Positions 13,546 through 13,937 of a DNA stretch of 13,937 bases are shown here, in pieces. Made by a program: the position numbers and the translations under genes. The notes beneath the pieces were generated by a model that was not told the DNA's origin, searched no databases, and worked only from the letters and a program-made list of their open reading frames with translations. This DNA is from Oscillospiraceae bacterium (GTDB lineage: Bacteria; Bacillota; Clostridia; Oscillospirales; Ethanoligenentaceae), in NCBI GenBank assembly GCA_003518885.1, contig DOXU01000143.1, positions 1-13,937 on the forward strand. Reading direction: 5' to 3'. Numbering within the stretch: position 1 is the stretch's first letter; every line of letters begins with the position of its first letter.

Positions 13546-13937
13546 TCAGGAAGGAAAGTGATTATCGGTTACAGTATTATCTTTTAATGCATAGAATCCA
13601 TTCGTGTAGGATCCAAGGACAGTTCCGCTGTAGGGGGTAGAAGTATTGTCGCTTCGATTAGACATAGTGAGGGCGGGGGCGTTGCTATAATAAACCTTTC
13701 CGTCATAGGTTACGCTAAGATCAGCCGGATCAACTGCTGAAGGAGGGGTCAAGAACGCCCAATTGTTTTTTGAAAGATCCCCATAAGCAATAGAGGTGAC
13801 CTTTCCACCATTCATTATGCCGACGTAGACTTTTTCCGATTGGTCAAATCCCAACAGGCGTAATGATGTGTTGCCGTTGATGGACAGTGGGGTGTAATCT
13901 TTATCCGTGGCGTTATATTGGTAGACTTGGCCGCTAT
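13546..13937 (-). CDS. C-terminal part of an unrecognised, probably extracellular beta-rich protein
   Basis: The gene runs off the right edge: the frame is open from the window end (first whole codon at 13935) to TGA at 13546-13548, giving the last 130 residues. The fragment is rich in Gly, Asn, Ser, Thr and Tyr and shows recurring short strands such as GQVYQYN, EKVYVGIMNGGKV and DGKVYYSN. This fits the blades of a beta-propeller or a DUF5050-like secreted protein. No catalytic motif, membrane segment or sorting signal is present in this part. A TTG at 13854 is only an internal codon, since coding-like sequence continues upstream of it. The N-terminus, promoter and neighbours are outside the window. 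Confidence 0.65.
   Translation of the reverse strand, partial: SGQVYQYNATDKDYTPLSINGNTSLRLLGFDQSEKVYVGIMNGGKVTSIAYGDLSKNNWAFLTPPSAVDPADLSVTYDGKVYYSNAPALTMSNRSDNTSTPYSGTVLGSYTNGFYALKDNTVTDNHFPS

Overview
The window looks like chromosomal core DNA of a spore-forming, low-to-moderate-GC Firmicute, most likely a Clostridia member. The reasons are a full-length SpoIIE, strong purine-rich Shine-Dalgarno sites, frequent non-ATG starts, a TetR/YhgE pair, a TSCPD-domain protein, a GH25 lysozyme and a PgcA-type phosphosugar mutase. An Oscillospiraceae/Ruminococcaceae-like origin is only an impression. I found no tRNA, rRNA, CRISPR array, insertion sequence, integrase or phage module.

Layout from left to right. 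(1) 1-360 is an AT-rich leader ending in a good sigma-A promoter (TTGCCA-17-TATACT) for a class A penicillin-binding protein (361-2394, +). (2) A long perfect hairpin (2458-2511) sits between this gene and a convergent leftward GH25 lysozyme (2720-3517, -). (3) spoIIE (3658-5970, -) ends at its own hairpin (3560-3595). It is preceded by a promoter-like element whose -35 and -10 boxes are 22 bp apart, the hallmark of Spo0A-activated sigma-A promoters. (4) A leftward tetR-yhgE operon (9323 to 6128) has a TetR-type palindrome at the predicted transcription start and a U-tract terminator at 6067-6100. (5) Rightward from 9665 come a PHP-domain phosphoesterase, a TSCPD-domain protein, an unrecognised membrane-anchored protein and a phosphoglucomutase/phosphomannomutase, with no convincing terminator between them. 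(6) An 18-bp perfect hairpin (13474-13517) separates the mutase from a leftward gene cut by the window edge.

Functionally, three genes concern the cell envelope or sporulation: PBP1 builds peptidoglycan, the GH25 enzyme should cleave it, and SpoIIE is the phosphatase that releases sigma-F in the forespore and has a role at the polar septum. The mutase interconverts hexose phosphates that feed cell-wall and glycan precursors. TetR-YhgE is a separately regulated membrane unit whose ectodomain is built of two long heptad-repeat blocks. 

I did not find a clearly new multi-gene system. The items most worth a second look are the long-spacer spoIIE promoter, the 21-bp tandem repeat architecture of yhgE, the unrecognised anchored protein at 10987-11637, and the altered TSCPD motif (SSCPA).
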